A stretch of DNA of 64,000 nucleotides, taken from the NCBI RefSeq assembly GCF_003944835.1, contig NZ_RWIV01000001.1, forward strand, positions 4,267,501-4,331,500, in the 5' to 3' direction. Numbering within the stretch: the stretch's first letter is position 1; each line of letters opens with the position of its first letter. The notes below the pieces were generated by a model. That model was not told the DNA's origin. It saw only the letters and a list, made by a program, of their open reading frames with translations, and did no database searches. This document shows, one piece after another, positions 36,900 through 47,019 of the stretch. The translations under genes and the position numbers were made by a program. The stretch comes from Bacillus sp. HMF5848. GTDB taxonomy: Bacteria; Bacillota; Bacilli; Bacillales; HMF5848.

Positions 36900-37907
36900 T
36901 TATCGATACGTTACTCCTAAAACTGTAGCTATTAAAATAATAACAATAATACTAACAAATAAAATTGAATATTTTCGAGATATATTTGCTTTTTGCAGCT
37001 CGGCATATTTTACAGGCCTTATCCCTGTTAGGGAAAATACCACAATAGCTGAAAGTAAAATGGATGTTATGTTGACTGACACTAACAAAAACGCTCCAAG
37101 AGCTGCTTCCCACATAAAATGACCAATTGTCATGCCAAGAACGACACTTGGGGGAAGAAGTGCAACAGCGACCATAACGCCCACTAGTGTACTTGGAAAT
37201 CTTTTTAAAATAGATAGTGCTCCCGCAGTTCCAGATGATAAAGCTAGTACTATATCTAATATATCAACCTTTGTGCGAGAGATAAATTCTTGACTATGTA
37301 TCGGAATCTCAACGATTACACTCATAGCAATAGAGATAATGAGTGCAATAGCAATGCCTGTTGAAAACGTCACATATGAGTGCTTAGCGAGTTTAAAGTC
37401 ACCTAGAATAGAAGCAAATGCTAAAGAAATGATTGGTCCGAGCAAAGGAGCAATAACCATGCCTCCAATCACAATAGCAGCGCTATTTTTCACCAAGCCT
37501 ATCGCTATTACAATCGTTGATAGCATAACAAATAATATGTACGTAATATTCATTTTACTCATAGCTTCTATACTTACATACAATTCATGGCGACTAGCAC
37601 GTTGTACGCGAAGTGCATCATCCTGCTTCTTTTTTTGTTGTGGCTGATGACGCTGCTCAACGCCTCTCGTTATATACGTGCCAACGGGTAAAAGAATTAC
37701 TTCAAGTCCATCAATGACGTTAGCAACACTTTCTAAATAGTTTAAGATTTCTTCTGTATGTTCTGTTTGAACGAGCATGCGAATTTGCATTTTTTCTTCA
37801 GAGTGCTCCCGGACCCAGTGCGTCTTGATTTCAAAGGATGCTAGCTTTGTATCAAGACGCTCAAAATGTTTTTTAGGAACATACGCTTCAATTAATTGAA
37901 GTGCCAT
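36900..37907 (-). CDS. DUF389 (TIGR00341) membrane protein
   Basis: 335 residues. A soluble N-terminal part of about 110 residues is followed by six or so membrane helices. The family core GLVKNSAAIVIGGMVIAPLLGPI and LGDFKLAKHS is evident. The function is unknown; a transport role has been suggested from topology only. It is first gene of a two-gene unit. Confidence 0.85.
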   Translation of the reverse strand: MALQLIEAYVPKKHFERLDTKLASFEIKTHWVREHSEEKMQIRMLVQTEHTEEILNYLESVANVIDGLEVILLPVGTYITRGVEQRHQPQQKKKQDDALRVQRASRHELYVSIEAMSKMNITYILFVMLSTIVIAIGLVKNSAAIVIGGMVIAPLLGPIISLAFASILGDFKLAKHSYVTFSTGIAIALIISIAMSVIVEIPIHSQEFISRTKVDILDIVLALSSGTAGALSILKRFPSTLVGVMVAVALLPPSVVLGMTIGHFMWEAALGAFLLVSVNITSILLSAIVVFSLTGIRPVKYAELQKANISRKYSILFVSIIVIILIATVLGVTYR

Positions 37908-38039
37908 TTAAAAACACCGCCATATAACAAGGTTGTTATCATTATAACCAAATGGAACAAGCACAACAAAAATAGTTACCTTACTTACATAGTGCGGATT
38001 CGGTAGAATGCAGTGTGCCGCAATCAACCTACAAGTTCT

Positions 38040-38639
38040 CTAGCTAATTTGATAACGATTCTTTGGGCGCCCTACTTTGCCATAGTCAGCAATTATTTCA
38101 ACATCTCCCGTTTCCACAAGATAATTCACATAGCGATGAATCGTTTGGTATGCTAACGGTAATTGCTTTTCAATATCTGTAATAGATAGAGGCTCCTTAC
38201 TTGCTTCAAGGCAATGCTTAATCATGCCTAATGTACTGGCACTAATTCCTTTGTCTGTAAATGCATCCTTTTGCATACTCGCAAATCGCAAATGCAGTCG
38301 AATGCGAGAAATTAAGTCAGGCGCTTTAATAGGCTTAAGTGAAAAGTCTGTTGCCCCTACAGACAAGCAGTTATCTGCGGTTCGCTGATTCTCGTCAATG
38401 GTTAACATAATAATGGGCACAGTACTACTAATCTTTCTAATTTCACGAACAGTGCGTACTCCATCCCAATTAGGCATGTGGTAATCTACAATCACAATAT
38501 CAGGCTTTGCATTTTTAAAAATGCTAACACCTTCCTTGCCATCCTTCGCCTGTATAGCGTCCCACCCAGCAAATGAACAAATCTCGACCATTGTAAAACG
38601 AATATCTTCATTGTCATCAATGATTAGTATTGTCGTCAT
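38040..38639 (-). CDS. Response regulator with receiver and winged-helix output
   Basis: 199 residues. The receiver has phospho-acceptor Asp52 in IVIVDYHMP, the acidic pair DDN (8-9) and Lys102 in LKPIKAP. The C-terminal 60 residues hold an HTH (SITDIEKQLPLAYQTIHRYVNYLVETG), like CitB/DcuR-type outputs. It overlaps the upstream kinase gene by 23 bp, so the two form a pair. Confidence 0.92.
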   Translation of the reverse strand: MTTILIIDDNEDIRFTMVEICSFAGWDAIQAKDGKEGVSIFKNAKPDIVIVDYHMPNWDGVRTVREIRKISSTVPIIMLTIDENQRTADNCLSVGATDFSLKPIKAPDLISRIRLHLRFASMQKDAFTDKGISASTLGMIKHCLEASKEPLSITDIEKQLPLAYQTIHRYVNYLVETGDVEIIADYGKVGRPKNRYQIS

Positions 38640-39987
38640 ATTGCACCTCTTCCTCCATAATAGGAATTGCTAATGTCACCGACGTGTACATATATGGTGT
38701 GCTCTCTATTCGGACATACCCTTGATGACCTTCCATTACTTTTTTCACAAATGATAGTCCTAAACCGGTTGACTGATATGTACTAAAGCCTTTATCCCAT
38801 ATGATATCTAAGATATCACTAGGTATACCTGGACCATTATCCACTATTGAAATTTCTATGTACTGTCCACGTTTTGTAGCGGAAACTCTTATAATCCCTT
38901 TTCTCTCATTAATAGAGGTAATTGCATTTTCCACTACATTCATAATGGCACGAGCGACGCGTATTTTATTAACCAAAATGTCTGGAAGCCCTTCTTTAAT
39001 ATCCGTAATTAGTTCAATCGGTTTATTATCTAAAATAATTTGACTCGTTACATAACGTATGAGATCCGATACACTTATGCACCTACGGACTTCGTCATAC
39101 AAAATGTCTGATATCATAGCCTTCATTGTTTCAATAGAGTGTTCCATTCTATGAATATATGACGAAAGCTTTTCATTATTATCTATTTTCATAGCAAAAA
39201 GGGATAATAACCCTTCTAGAGACACGAGAGGTGTTTTTAAATCATGAACTAAATGGTGGATTTCTTGATATACACGAGACTCTACTACTGCCAGACGAGC
39301 TTCCTTTAAGTCACGCTCTTGCTCTTGTAATTGTCTCACCGTTTCTATTTGTCGACTGTTTACAATTAGAAAAATCATTTGAAACAAGGCTATGACAAAG
39401 AAAAGGATTGAGAACACAATGGAGACAGTCGTTAATAATTTATTTCCTGTTAAAAAGGCGTCTGCTGTTTTTAAGCTAATGGCAAGATCATCACTTCCTA
39501 GACCGAATGGTGACAACATCGGTAGTATATTTAACCATTGCATAGAAAACGACAAACTCAAAATGAGTAGCGACAGTGACGAAAAGATATTTAATTGGCT
39601 TGGTATATTTATGTTAAATATAAAAAATAAAACAATCATGAAAAGATGAAGCATAATTGAATAGTTGTTTACATAAAACATACGCAATAAGAACACAGCA
39701 CACAGAACAGTGGTTAGAAATATCGTTTGATACTTTATCGTTTTAACATTCGCAGAGAAGTATATTGAAAAATAATGGGCCCCAATATAAAGAAGATACA
39801 TGATGATTGCTTCCACAACTATATAGGAAAATGCCGATAGTAATAGTGTACCACTATCATCAAATTGAATACTTTTTTGAACAGACGATAACACATTCTG
39901 ACTCAGAGTTGATGTGAAAGTTGGTACTAAGAGCGCCATTATTATACTGCTTCCACCAAAAATCGTTTGAATTCTTTTAGATATCAT
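38617..39987 (-). CDS. Multi-pass membrane sensor histidine kinase
   Basis: 456 residues, with about seven hydrophobic helices in the first 210, then a coiled coil and an H-box with His248 in LVHDLKTPLVSLEG. ATPase motifs are NVVENAITSI, DNGPGIP and GLGLSFV. It is paired with the overlapping response regulator and preceded by a secreted DUF6305-like gene in the same direction. The signal is unknown. Confidence 0.9.
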   Translation of the reverse strand: MISKRIQTIFGGSSIIMALLVPTFTSTLSQNVLSSVQKSIQFDDSGTLLLSAFSYIVVEAIIMYLLYIGAHYFSIYFSANVKTIKYQTIFLTTVLCAVFLLRMFYVNNYSIMLHLFMIVLFFIFNINIPSQLNIFSSLSLLILSLSFSMQWLNILPMLSPFGLGSDDLAISLKTADAFLTGNKLLTTVSIVFSILFFVIALFQMIFLIVNSRQIETVRQLQEQERDLKEARLAVVESRVYQEIHHLVHDLKTPLVSLEGLLSLFAMKIDNNEKLSSYIHRMEHSIETMKAMISDILYDEVRRCISVSDLIRYVTSQIILDNKPIELITDIKEGLPDILVNKIRVARAIMNVVENAITSINERKGIIRVSATKRGQYIEISIVDNGPGIPSDILDIIWDKGFSTYQSTGLGLSFVKKVMEGHQGYVRIESTPYMYTSVTLAIPIMEEEVQYDDNTNH

Positions 39988-40011
39988 CGAACTTCATCCT
40001 TTAGAATGCAT

Positions 40012-40605
40012 TTATCTAAACACAGAATTTAATGGTGTTTTAATATGCTCAATTTTTTCAACAAATGTTATGGGAAAATTGTATCTTTGTGCTAAACGTC
40101 TATATCGTTGCAAGCGATCAGAGCTACGTAAGCCGATAAAGTAATCGGTATGAGGGGCTATCAAATCTATTAAATAATTGGTACTAGATTCTGTACGATT
40201 AAACCCACTCATATGTACAACAATTACCGGCATTTTTTTAACGGCAATTTCCTGTAAAAGCAAGCGGATTCGTTGCTCCTCCTCCATCCAAGTTCGGTCC
40301 GTAAACAGCAACCCTGTTGGGCTGTAGCCAACAACAAATAAAACCGTATTGTACTCATAAACATCCGTCGCTAGCACACGTGGACGATAATCTGCTTCAA
40401 TGTGTAGCTCTTTTGTCATACTCTCCAAAATATAGCCGTCAATCGCCTGACCAGCAGATGTAATTAAAATCTTTCCGTTACCAAGTGGGGCTGGTAAATG
40501 AGGCCAAGCATTAGCCTCTTTTTTGGGAATCTGCGTATGCTGGAATGTAGCCATTACTACAATAAGAAAAAGCAAGCAAATACTTAAGGCATATTTTTTC
40601 ATCAT
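40012..40605 (-). CDS. Secreted DUF6305-like protein
   Basis: 197 residues with an N-terminal signal peptide or anchor (MKKYALSICLLFLIVVMATFQ). The mature part begins with PLGNGKILITSAGQAIDGYI, followed by an alpha/beta domain. It lies 24 bp upstream of the sensor kinase in the same direction, so it may bind or modify the signal outside the cell (inference). The family assignment is from memory of the motif. Confidence 0.65.
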   Translation of the reverse strand: MMKKYALSICLLFLIVVMATFQHTQIPKKEANAWPHLPAPLGNGKILITSAGQAIDGYILESMTKELHIEADYRPRVLATDVYEYNTVLFVVGYSPTGLLFTDRTWMEEEQRIRLLLQEIAVKKMPVIVVHMSGFNRTESSTNYLIDLIAPHTDYFIGLRSSDRLQRYRRLAQRYNFPITFVEKIEHIKTPLNSVFR

Positions 40606-40682
40606 GAACCCTCGCTATTCTAAACTTTTAAATTAGGTAGGGGATTTTCATATTTGGAGTATATTAATTATTTTTAGAAAAC

Positions 40683-40713
40683 AAAAAATAGTAAGACTAT
40701 AAGTCCTACTATT
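40683..40713 (-). terminator. Intrinsic terminator of the app operon
   Basis: Stem AATAGTA-GACT/AGTC-TACTATT followed by T6 on the minus strand, about 38 bp past appC. Confidence 0.85.
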
Positions 40714-40750
40714 ATAGCATACAAATAATTAGTAATAATTTACAAAATAT

Positions 40751-41650
40751 CTACTGTTTACTTTGTTTAGGATCAAGGGCATCTCTTAAACCGTCACCTA
40801 GCAAGTTAAAGCCTAATACCGTAAATAGTATAGCTAGACCTGGAAAAGCTACAACCCATGGTGCTGTTTGTAAAGCCGCTCGCCCATCACTAAGCATCGC
40901 GCCCCATTCCGGTGCAGGAGGTTGAGCACCTAAACCTAAAAAGCTTAAACCAGCTGCATCTAAAATGGCTGTACCGATACTTAAAGTTGTTTGAACGATA
41001 ATAGGCGCCATACAATTAGGTAGCACATGGCGAAATAAAATCCGACCATGCTTCGCTCCGACGGCACGAGCAGCCTCAATATACTCTGTTTCTTTTACGG
41101 ACAAAACCGACGATCTTACAATTCTAGCGAAATGTGGTACACCAACAATTCCGACTGCAATCATCGTATTGGTTAAGCCTGGTCCAAGAACAGCAACCAT
41201 CGCGATAGCTAATAGTATACTCGGAAATGCCATTAATATATCAATAAACCTCATAATAACCATGTCAATCCATTTACCAAAATACCCGGATACGGCACCA
41301 AGGAAAATCCCAACGATCATTGAGATACCTACAGCTATGACACCAATTTGAATGGAGATCCTTGTTCCATATATAATTCTACTAAAAATATCACGTCCAA
41401 GCTCATCCGTACCTAATAGATGATCTGTACTGGGAGCCTGATACCTAGCAAACAAGTCCTGTTCAATAGGATCATGTGATGCTATTACAGGAGCGAGTAA
41501 AGCTGTAATTATTAAAAGCATAATGATTATAAAACCTAATAAGGAAGACTTACTTTGTACAACACGTTTTGTAGTTTCCAATAAACGTCTAGGTTTTTTG
41601 TGTTGCAAATCAACCATTGGGCTAGTCTCCTGAAGCTGTGGTGTTACCAT
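40751..41650 (-). CDS. appC: Oligopeptide ABC transporter permease AppC/DppC
   Basis: 299 residues, six membrane helices and the binding-protein-dependent permease EAA loop (EAARAVGAKHGRILFRHVLP). An OppC-like N-terminal extension precedes the first helix. The longer open frame to 41752 is rich in RRR and comes from two near-identical GATTATCCG(T/C)CGTCG stretches; the ATG at 41650 is preferred. It is last gene of appDFABC. Confidence 0.88.
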   Translation of the reverse strand: MVTPQLQETSPMVDLQHKKPRRLLETTKRVVQSKSSLLGFIIIMLLIITALLAPVIASHDPIEQDLFARYQAPSTDHLLGTDELGRDIFSRIIYGTRISIQIGVIAVGISMIVGIFLGAVSGYFGKWIDMVIMRFIDILMAFPSILLAIAMVAVLGPGLTNTMIAVGIVGVPHFARIVRSSVLSVKETEYIEAARAVGAKHGRILFRHVLPNCMAPIIVQTTLSIGTAILDAAGLSFLGLGAQPPAPEWGAMLSDGRAALQTAPWVVAFPGLAILFTVLGFNLLGDGLRDALDPKQSKQ

Positions 41651-41783
41651 CTCACATCCACATCCTTTCACTTCTGTAATATGTATTGAAGGAAAACCCG
41701 CTATTGATGCGATTATCCGTCGTCGTTTGTCGATTATCCGCCGTCGCAGCAAATCACAGGATTATCAGTGAACTACACGTTTT

Positions 41784-42788
41784 TTAATCATAGCGAATTC
41801 GTGGGTCAAAATATTTATATAACACATCCGTTAATAAATTTATTAAAACGAACACAATAGCAATCAATAAAATGGTTGTTTGCACAACAGGATAATCTCT
41901 TCCTAAAACAGCCTGATATACGTATCGTCCAACACCCGGCCATGAAAATATAGTTTCGGTTAACACAGCGCCTCCTAGTAAGAAACCAAATTGCATACCT
42001 ATGACTGTTAAAACTGGTAGAAAAGCATTCTTTAATGCATGTTGGAAAATTACTAAATATTTTGCTAACCCTTTTGCCGTTGCGGTCCGAATATAATCTT
42101 GTTTCATTACTTCAAGCATACTTGACCTTGTCATTCTAGCAATAATCGCCATGGGAATGGTACCTAGTGCAAGCCCTGGCATAAGTAGGTGTAAGAAACT
42201 ATCCTTAAGTGCAGGCCAATTCCCTGTTAAAATACTATCTAGCATATATAGGTTTGTAATAGTTTGTAGCTCTATATCGTTAGATAACCTACCTGAAGGA
42301 GGCAACCATTGAAGCTTAACGGAAAACAGCCAAATCATCATAAGTCCAAGCCAGAATATTGGCAACGAAACCCCTATTAAAGCTCCTGTCATACTCAGGT
42401 TGTCAAACCAAGAATATTGCTTCACTGCTGATATGATTCCTGCTAACACACCTACTATGACCGCAATAGTCATCGCAAATAAGCTTAATTCGAGGGTAGC
42501 TGGAAAGCGAGTTTGCATTTCTACAACAATTGATTCTTTGGATTTAATTGATTCTCCTAAGTCTCCACTTAGGATATCCCCTAAATAATAGCCGAACTGA
42601 ACGTATAACGGATCATTTAAATGTAGCTCTTCTCGTAATTGTTCAACTTGAGCTGCTGTAGCCTTTTCTCCTAACATACTTTTTGCTGGATCACCTGGAA
42701 TGAGATGAATGAGTGCAAACGCCAGGATAGCTACTCCTATTAAAACTGGAATTAACATTAATAATCTGCGGATTATATATTGGAGCAT
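41784..42788 (-). CDS. appB: Oligopeptide ABC transporter permease AppB/DppB
   Basis: 334 residues, the typical DppB length. It has the N-terminal MLQYIIRRLLMLIPVLIGV helix and an EAA-like loop (RTATAKGLAKYLVIFQHALK). It forms the membrane pore with AppC. GGGGGAATAAG precedes the ATG. A copy of repeat R2 lies between it and appA. Confidence 0.92.
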   Translation of the reverse strand: MLQYIIRRLLMLIPVLIGVAILAFALIHLIPGDPAKSMLGEKATAAQVEQLREELHLNDPLYVQFGYYLGDILSGDLGESIKSKESIVVEMQTRFPATLELSLFAMTIAVIVGVLAGIISAVKQYSWFDNLSMTGALIGVSLPIFWLGLMMIWLFSVKLQWLPPSGRLSNDIELQTITNLYMLDSILTGNWPALKDSFLHLLMPGLALGTIPMAIIARMTRSSMLEVMKQDYIRTATAKGLAKYLVIFQHALKNAFLPVLTVIGMQFGFLLGGAVLTETIFSWPGVGRYVYQAVLGRDYPVVQTTILLIAIVFVLINLLTDVLYKYFDPRIRYD

Positions 42789-42825
42789 CTTATTCCCCCC
42801 AATCGGTAGGTACGAGTAATATAAT

Positions 42826-42954
42826 AAAAGTGCAAACGCCTTGCTCAGCCCTGACCAGCTTAAGGCGTACCCCGCAGGAAGGGCTTTCCCTCCAGTGGGG
42901 ACGGCTTAAGACCTCGAGGGGTTAGGCGCTAAAAGCTAGACACTAATCTAGGTT
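42826..42954 (+). repeat. Interspersed repeat R2, copy 2
   Basis: About 129 bp from AAAGTGCAAACGCC to AGACACTAATCTAGGTT, a compact form of the element also at 8490-8715 and 56401-56530. It sits within the app operon between appA and appB, so it must be transcribed through; its GC-rich inverted arms (AAGGGCTTTCCCT) could stabilise the upstream mRNA. Confidence 0.85.
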
Positions 42955-43037
42955 AAGAAACTTTATACTTTCTTTAACGTATAGGATAACCCTCCCAGAA
43001 TAGGAAGGGCCTTTATCAAACTGCGGTTATATACTCA

Positions 43038-44699
43038 TTACTGCTTATCTACGTTTGTAAATGGTTCACTACCCGTTGGATGCGGTACGTAGCCAGACAC
43101 ATTTTTATTTACAGCAAGCGGTGGTGTTGTGTGTGCAATTGGGAACCAAGGTGCATCCTCATGAATTAACTCTTGCGCTCTCATGTAATAATCTGTACGT
43201 TTTTGTTGATCCATTTCTGTTTGTGCTTTTTTCAATAAATCATGTACTTCATCACTCTTATAGAAAGCGATGTTACCAGCAGAACCTACTTTAGCATTAT
43301 CTTTATCTAGTAATACATATAAGAAGTTATCTGGATCTCCGTTGTCACCTGTCCAGCCAAGGAACGCCATGTCATGCTCTCCATTTTCTGTAACAGCTAA
43401 ATGTGTGTCCCAATCATTTTCAACAATCTCAACCGTGACATTAATATCCTTAAGCATTTGCTGCATCGCTTGTGCAATTAGCTTCGGCTGTGGTAAGTAT
43501 GGACGCGGGTTTGCCATTGAATACAATGTGATAGTGAAGCCATCTCCATAGCCTGCTTCTGCAAGTAAACGCTTCGCTTCTTCTACATCGTAGCCATAAT
43601 CTTCAATGTCATCGTTATAGCCCCAAAGTGAAGGTGGCATAGGGTTTTTCGCCGCTTTCCCCATTCCTTCAAATAGTGTTAGTAGCTTTTCTTTATCAAT
43701 CCCTAGGTTAATAGCTTGACGAACCTCTTTACTAGACATTGGACCTTCTTTATCAGTATTCATCGCCATGTACGCCACGTTCATAGACGGACGACGAAGG
43801 ATTTGTAATGCATTATCTGATTCTACTTGCCCGATGTCCTGTGGATTTAATCCATTCATAATATCGATACTACCCGCTTGCAACTCCATAAAGCGTGCTC
43901 CGTTATCAGGAATAACACGGAAGATTACTTCATCAACCTTCGCTGCACCACCGAAGTAATCCGGGTTCTTTTCTAATACAATTTTGTCATCCTTTTGCCA
44001 CTCTTTAAATACGAATGGACCAGTTCCTACAGGATTTTTAAAATAATCTTCTCCATATTTTTCAACAGCATCCTTGCTAGAAATAGCGAATGGCGGCATC
44101 GCTAAAGTGTATAAAAACGGCGCATTTGGTTCTGATAAAGTGAACTTTACTTCGTAATCAGATACTGCTTCTACCTTTTCAATAATTCCCCCCATATCAT
44201 TTTCACTAGCACCAAACATATAGCCATAGTAGATAAACTCCGCTGATGTTGTCCAACGCTCAAAGTTAAATACGACATCCTCAGCTGTAAAATCTGTACC
44301 ATCGTGGAATTGTACGTCTTCACGAAGCTTGAATGTCCACTCCGTTCCATCTTCACTCGCGCTCCATTCTGTGGCAAGCGCTGGTACAACCTCTGTATTT
44401 TCCTCTTTGTAACGAACTAATGTGTCAAACACTTGATTCGTTACATAAATTGATTCTCCATCTGTTACTTTAGATGGATCTAGCTGAACAGAGTCAGCAC
44501 CACGACCAAATACTAAGGTTTTCTTTCCACTATCCGCTTGTGCTGGGTCATCTGACGCTGGCTCTGCTGTTTCTGTTGTTGTCGTATCGTCAGCCGGCTT
44601 ATCATCTGACGCTGTTTCATCGTTGTTACTACATGCTCCTAATAATGAAAATACAAATAAAACACTTAACAATACCATTACAAACTTGTTATGTCTCAT
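43038..44699 (-). CDS. appA: Oligopeptide-binding lipoprotein AppA/DppE-like
   Basis: 553 residues. The lipobox LLGAC places lipidated Cys at residue 23, followed by an acidic low-complexity linker (to about 55). The SBP family 5 domain includes AEDVVFNFERWT, NPVGTGPFVFKEW and MNTDKEGPMSSKEVRQAINLGID. It delivers peptides to AppBC from the outer face of the membrane. GGGGGAAGG precedes the ATG. It is the third gene of the operon, following appF. Confidence 0.93.
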   Translation of the reverse strand: MRHNKFVMVLLSVLFVFSLLGACSNNDETASDDKPADDTTTTETAEPASDDPAQADSGKKTLVFGRGADSVQLDPSKVTDGESIYVTNQVFDTLVRYKEENTEVVPALATEWSASEDGTEWTFKLREDVQFHDGTDFTAEDVVFNFERWTTSAEFIYYGYMFGASENDMGGIIEKVEAVSDYEVKFTLSEPNAPFLYTLAMPPFAISSKDAVEKYGEDYFKNPVGTGPFVFKEWQKDDKIVLEKNPDYFGGAAKVDEVIFRVIPDNGARFMELQAGSIDIMNGLNPQDIGQVESDNALQILRRPSMNVAYMAMNTDKEGPMSSKEVRQAINLGIDKEKLLTLFEGMGKAAKNPMPPSLWGYNDDIEDYGYDVEEAKRLLAEAGYGDGFTITLYSMANPRPYLPQPKLIAQAMQQMLKDINVTVEIVENDWDTHLAVTENGEHDMAFLGWTGDNGDPDNFLYVLLDKDNAKVGSAGNIAFYKSDEVHDLLKKAQTEMDQQKRTDYYMRAQELIHEDAPWFPIAHTTPPLAVNKNVSGYVPHPTGSEPFTNVDKQ

Positions 44700-44730
44700 G
44701 TACCTTCCCCCTGTTTATTTTTTATGAGAT

Positions 44731-44748
44731 TTGGAGAGTACTCTCCAA
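44731..44748. promoter_or_regulatory. 18-bp perfect palindrome before appA
   Basis: TTGGAGAGTACTCTCCAA, followed on the minus strand by an A/T-rich stretch and then the appA ribosome site. It could be an RNA hairpin that protects or attenuates appA mRNA, or an operator. Confidence 0.55.
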
Positions 44749-44769
44749 GTAACTCCGACAATTTAATAC

Positions 44770-45753
44770 TTAAGTAAGGACAGGCTCTTCTTTTACTAAA
44801 TGACAAGCTGCCTCGTGCCCTGATTCACTCGTACTTCTTAATTTTGGTACCTCCTCACGACACCTTGCTTCTACGTAAGGGCATCTCGTGTGGAACTTAC
44901 AGCCTTGAGGTGGATTACTAGGACTCGGCACGTCGCCTTGTAACACAATTCTTTCTTTTGATCTAGCAAGCTCAGCTTCTGGTATTGCTGACAATAGCGC
45001 CTGTGTATAAGGATGTTGTGGGTTGTTATACACATCCTTATAGCTTCCGATTTCAACAATATTCCCCAAGTACATGACAGCTACTCGATCACTAATATGA
45101 TGGACAACTCCAAGGTCATGAGCGATAAAAATGTAGGTCAAGCCATATTCCTTCTGTAAGTCTTCCATTAAATTCACAACCTGTGCCTGTATGGATACAT
45201 CAAGTGCTGATACTGGTTCGTCACAAATAACAAGCTCAGGTTCAAGTGCTAAAGCACGTGCTATTCCTATACGCTGTCTTTGGCCACCACTAAATTCATG
45301 AGCGTAGCGATCCTTAAAATAATTCGGTAGTCCAACAACATCCAGCATTTCTGCTATTTTTTTGCGTATTTCAGTAGAGTGCATTCCAAATATTTTCATT
45401 GGTTCTGCTATAAGCTGTTCAATTGTCATCCGTGGATTTAAAGACGCATATGGATCCTGAAAAATAATTTGCATATCTTTACGCAGCATGCGCATTTGTT
45501 CATTAGTTAATGTAGTGATATTTGTACCTTTGAAGAATATGTTCCCGCTCGTGGGCTCAATTAGGCGAAGTAACGAGCGCCCTGTCGTTGATTTTCCGCA
45601 GCCACTCTCCCCAACTAAACCAAGAGTCTCTCCTTTTTGCACGGAGAAGCTAACACCATCAACGGCCTTAACATAGCCTGCGTTACGACCTATAATTCCT
45701 TTTTTTATTGGAAAGTATTTTTTTAAATCTGTTACTTGTAAAAGAGCTGTCAT
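44770..45753 (-). CDS. appF: Oligopeptide ABC transporter ATPase AppF/DppF
   Basis: 327 residues, with Walker A GESGCGKST, signature EFSGGQRQR and Walker B LVICDEPVSALD. The C-terminal oligopeptide_HPY region CKFHTRCPYVEARC is present, as in OppF. Its ATG overlaps the appD stop as ATGA. It pairs with AppD as the heterodimeric motor. Confidence 0.94.
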   Translation of the reverse strand: MTALLQVTDLKKYFPIKKGIIGRNAGYVKAVDGVSFSVQKGETLGLVGESGCGKSTTGRSLLRLIEPTSGNIFFKGTNITTLTNEQMRMLRKDMQIIFQDPYASLNPRMTIEQLIAEPMKIFGMHSTEIRKKIAEMLDVVGLPNYFKDRYAHEFSGGQRQRIGIARALALEPELVICDEPVSALDVSIQAQVVNLMEDLQKEYGLTYIFIAHDLGVVHHISDRVAVMYLGNIVEIGSYKDVYNNPQHPYTQALLSAIPEAELARSKERIVLQGDVPSPSNPPQGCKFHTRCPYVEARCREEVPKLRSTSESGHEAACHLVKEEPVLT

Positions 45754-46748
45754 GATGTCGTCACCTCCGTTATCCCCTCATATAAAAAGCAGCTAACCGC
45801 GTGACTTTTATTCACTTCCTGTAGTGTCGGTGCTAGCTGATGACAAAGATCTGTCGCACGATTACAACGTGGAGCAAAGCTGCAACCAGTAGGCAGATTA
45901 CGCATATCAGGAGGTAATCCTTCAATAGCTTGCAACCTACTCTTTTGTTCTTGCATCTTTGGAATAGAACGAAGTAAGCCCCACGTATACGGATGCTTTG
46001 CGTGCTGAAACAGCGATCGTTTATCTGTAAACTCAGCTGGCTTTCCCGCATACATGACCATCACTCGGTCACAAACGTCTGCTACTACACCAAGGTCATG
46101 CGTAATCATAATGACTGCCATCCCTAACTCAGCTTGAAGAGATTTTAATAGCTCTAGAATTTGCGCTTGGACAGTTACATCAAGAGCTGTCGTCGGCTCA
46201 TCAGCTATGAGTAGCTTCGGTGAGCAAGCAAGTGCCATCGCAATCATTACTCTTTGTCTCATACCACCACTAAATTCATGAGGATAACTTTTTAATCTGT
46301 TTTTTGCATCAGGAATGTTGACTAACTCTAGCAGTTCAATAGCTCGATTCATAGCTGCCTTTTTTCCAATTCCTTTTTCATGAGTTAGTATTGTTTCTAC
46401 AAGCTGCTTGCCTATTGTGAAAACTGGATTTAAGGATGTCATTGGATCCTGAAATACCATTGATATTTGATTTCCTCGTATTTGCCTCATTTCTCGTTCT
46501 GTTTTAGTTACTAGGTCTTCCCCTTCAAAGAGAATTTGACCACTGACTATTCTTCCAGGAGGCGAAGGGATTAGACGCATAATCGACATAGCCGTTATAC
46601 TTTTACCCGAACCGGATTCACCTACAATACCAAGTGTTTCTCCTGATTTAATGTCAAAGCTAACACCATCTACGGCTTTAATGACACCTGCCTTTGTATG
46701 GAAATGTGTACGAAGCTGTTTTACTTGCAGTAACGGTTGGTCTTCCAT
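45750..46748 (-). CDS. appD: Oligopeptide ABC transporter ATPase AppD/DppD
   Basis: 332 residues. Walker A is GESGSGKSI, the signature EFSGGMRQR, Walker [13 protein letters not shown] and the C-terminal motif [14 protein letters not shown]. It is first gene of an operon in the order D-F-A-B-C, the same as B. subtilis app, which supports the App names over Opp or Dpp. The ATG at 46748 follows GAGGGGGGG; a longer GTG start overlaps that site. Confidence 0.93.
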   Translation of the reverse strand: MEDQPLLQVKQLRTHFHTKAGVIKAVDGVSFDIKSGETLGIVGESGSGKSITAMSIMRLIPSPPGRIVSGQILFEGEDLVTKTEREMRQIRGNQISMVFQDPMTSLNPVFTIGKQLVETILTHEKGIGKKAAMNRAIELLELVNIPDAKNRLKSYPHEFSGGMRQRVMIAMALACSPKLLIADEPTTALDVTVQAQILELLKSLQAELGMAVIMITHDLGVVADVCDRVMVMYAGKPAEFTDKRSLFQHAKHPYTWGLLRSIPKMQEQKSRLQAIEGLPPDMRNLPTGCSFAPRCNRATDLCHQLAPTLQEVNKSHAVSCFLYEGITEVTTS

Positions 46749-46992
46749 GTTTTGTCCCCCCCTCACCAGGTTTTGTTTTTATATTATTTTAAATTTTACA
46801 TAAATTTAGATTATTTTGTTATTTTTCTCTTTTTTCTCTAAAAAAATATGTAAGAGGGTAGACAGGTACTGCCACGTTTTCAAAAACTAAAAAGCGGATG
46901 AAGCAGAAACATTCTTTTTAAAAGTACGATAAGCCAACGATACTTGTTTAAATAAATGAAAAGGATGCATGAGAACCGTCCCCATGCTGCCA

Positions 46993-47019
46993 AAAGAAAA
47001 AGTCCCTTAGGAGGGACTT
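46993..47019 (-). terminator. Intrinsic terminator of KinB-like copy 3
   Basis: Stem AAGTCCCT/AGGGACTT followed by TTTTC on the minus strand. It overlaps the kinase stop. Confidence 0.85.
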
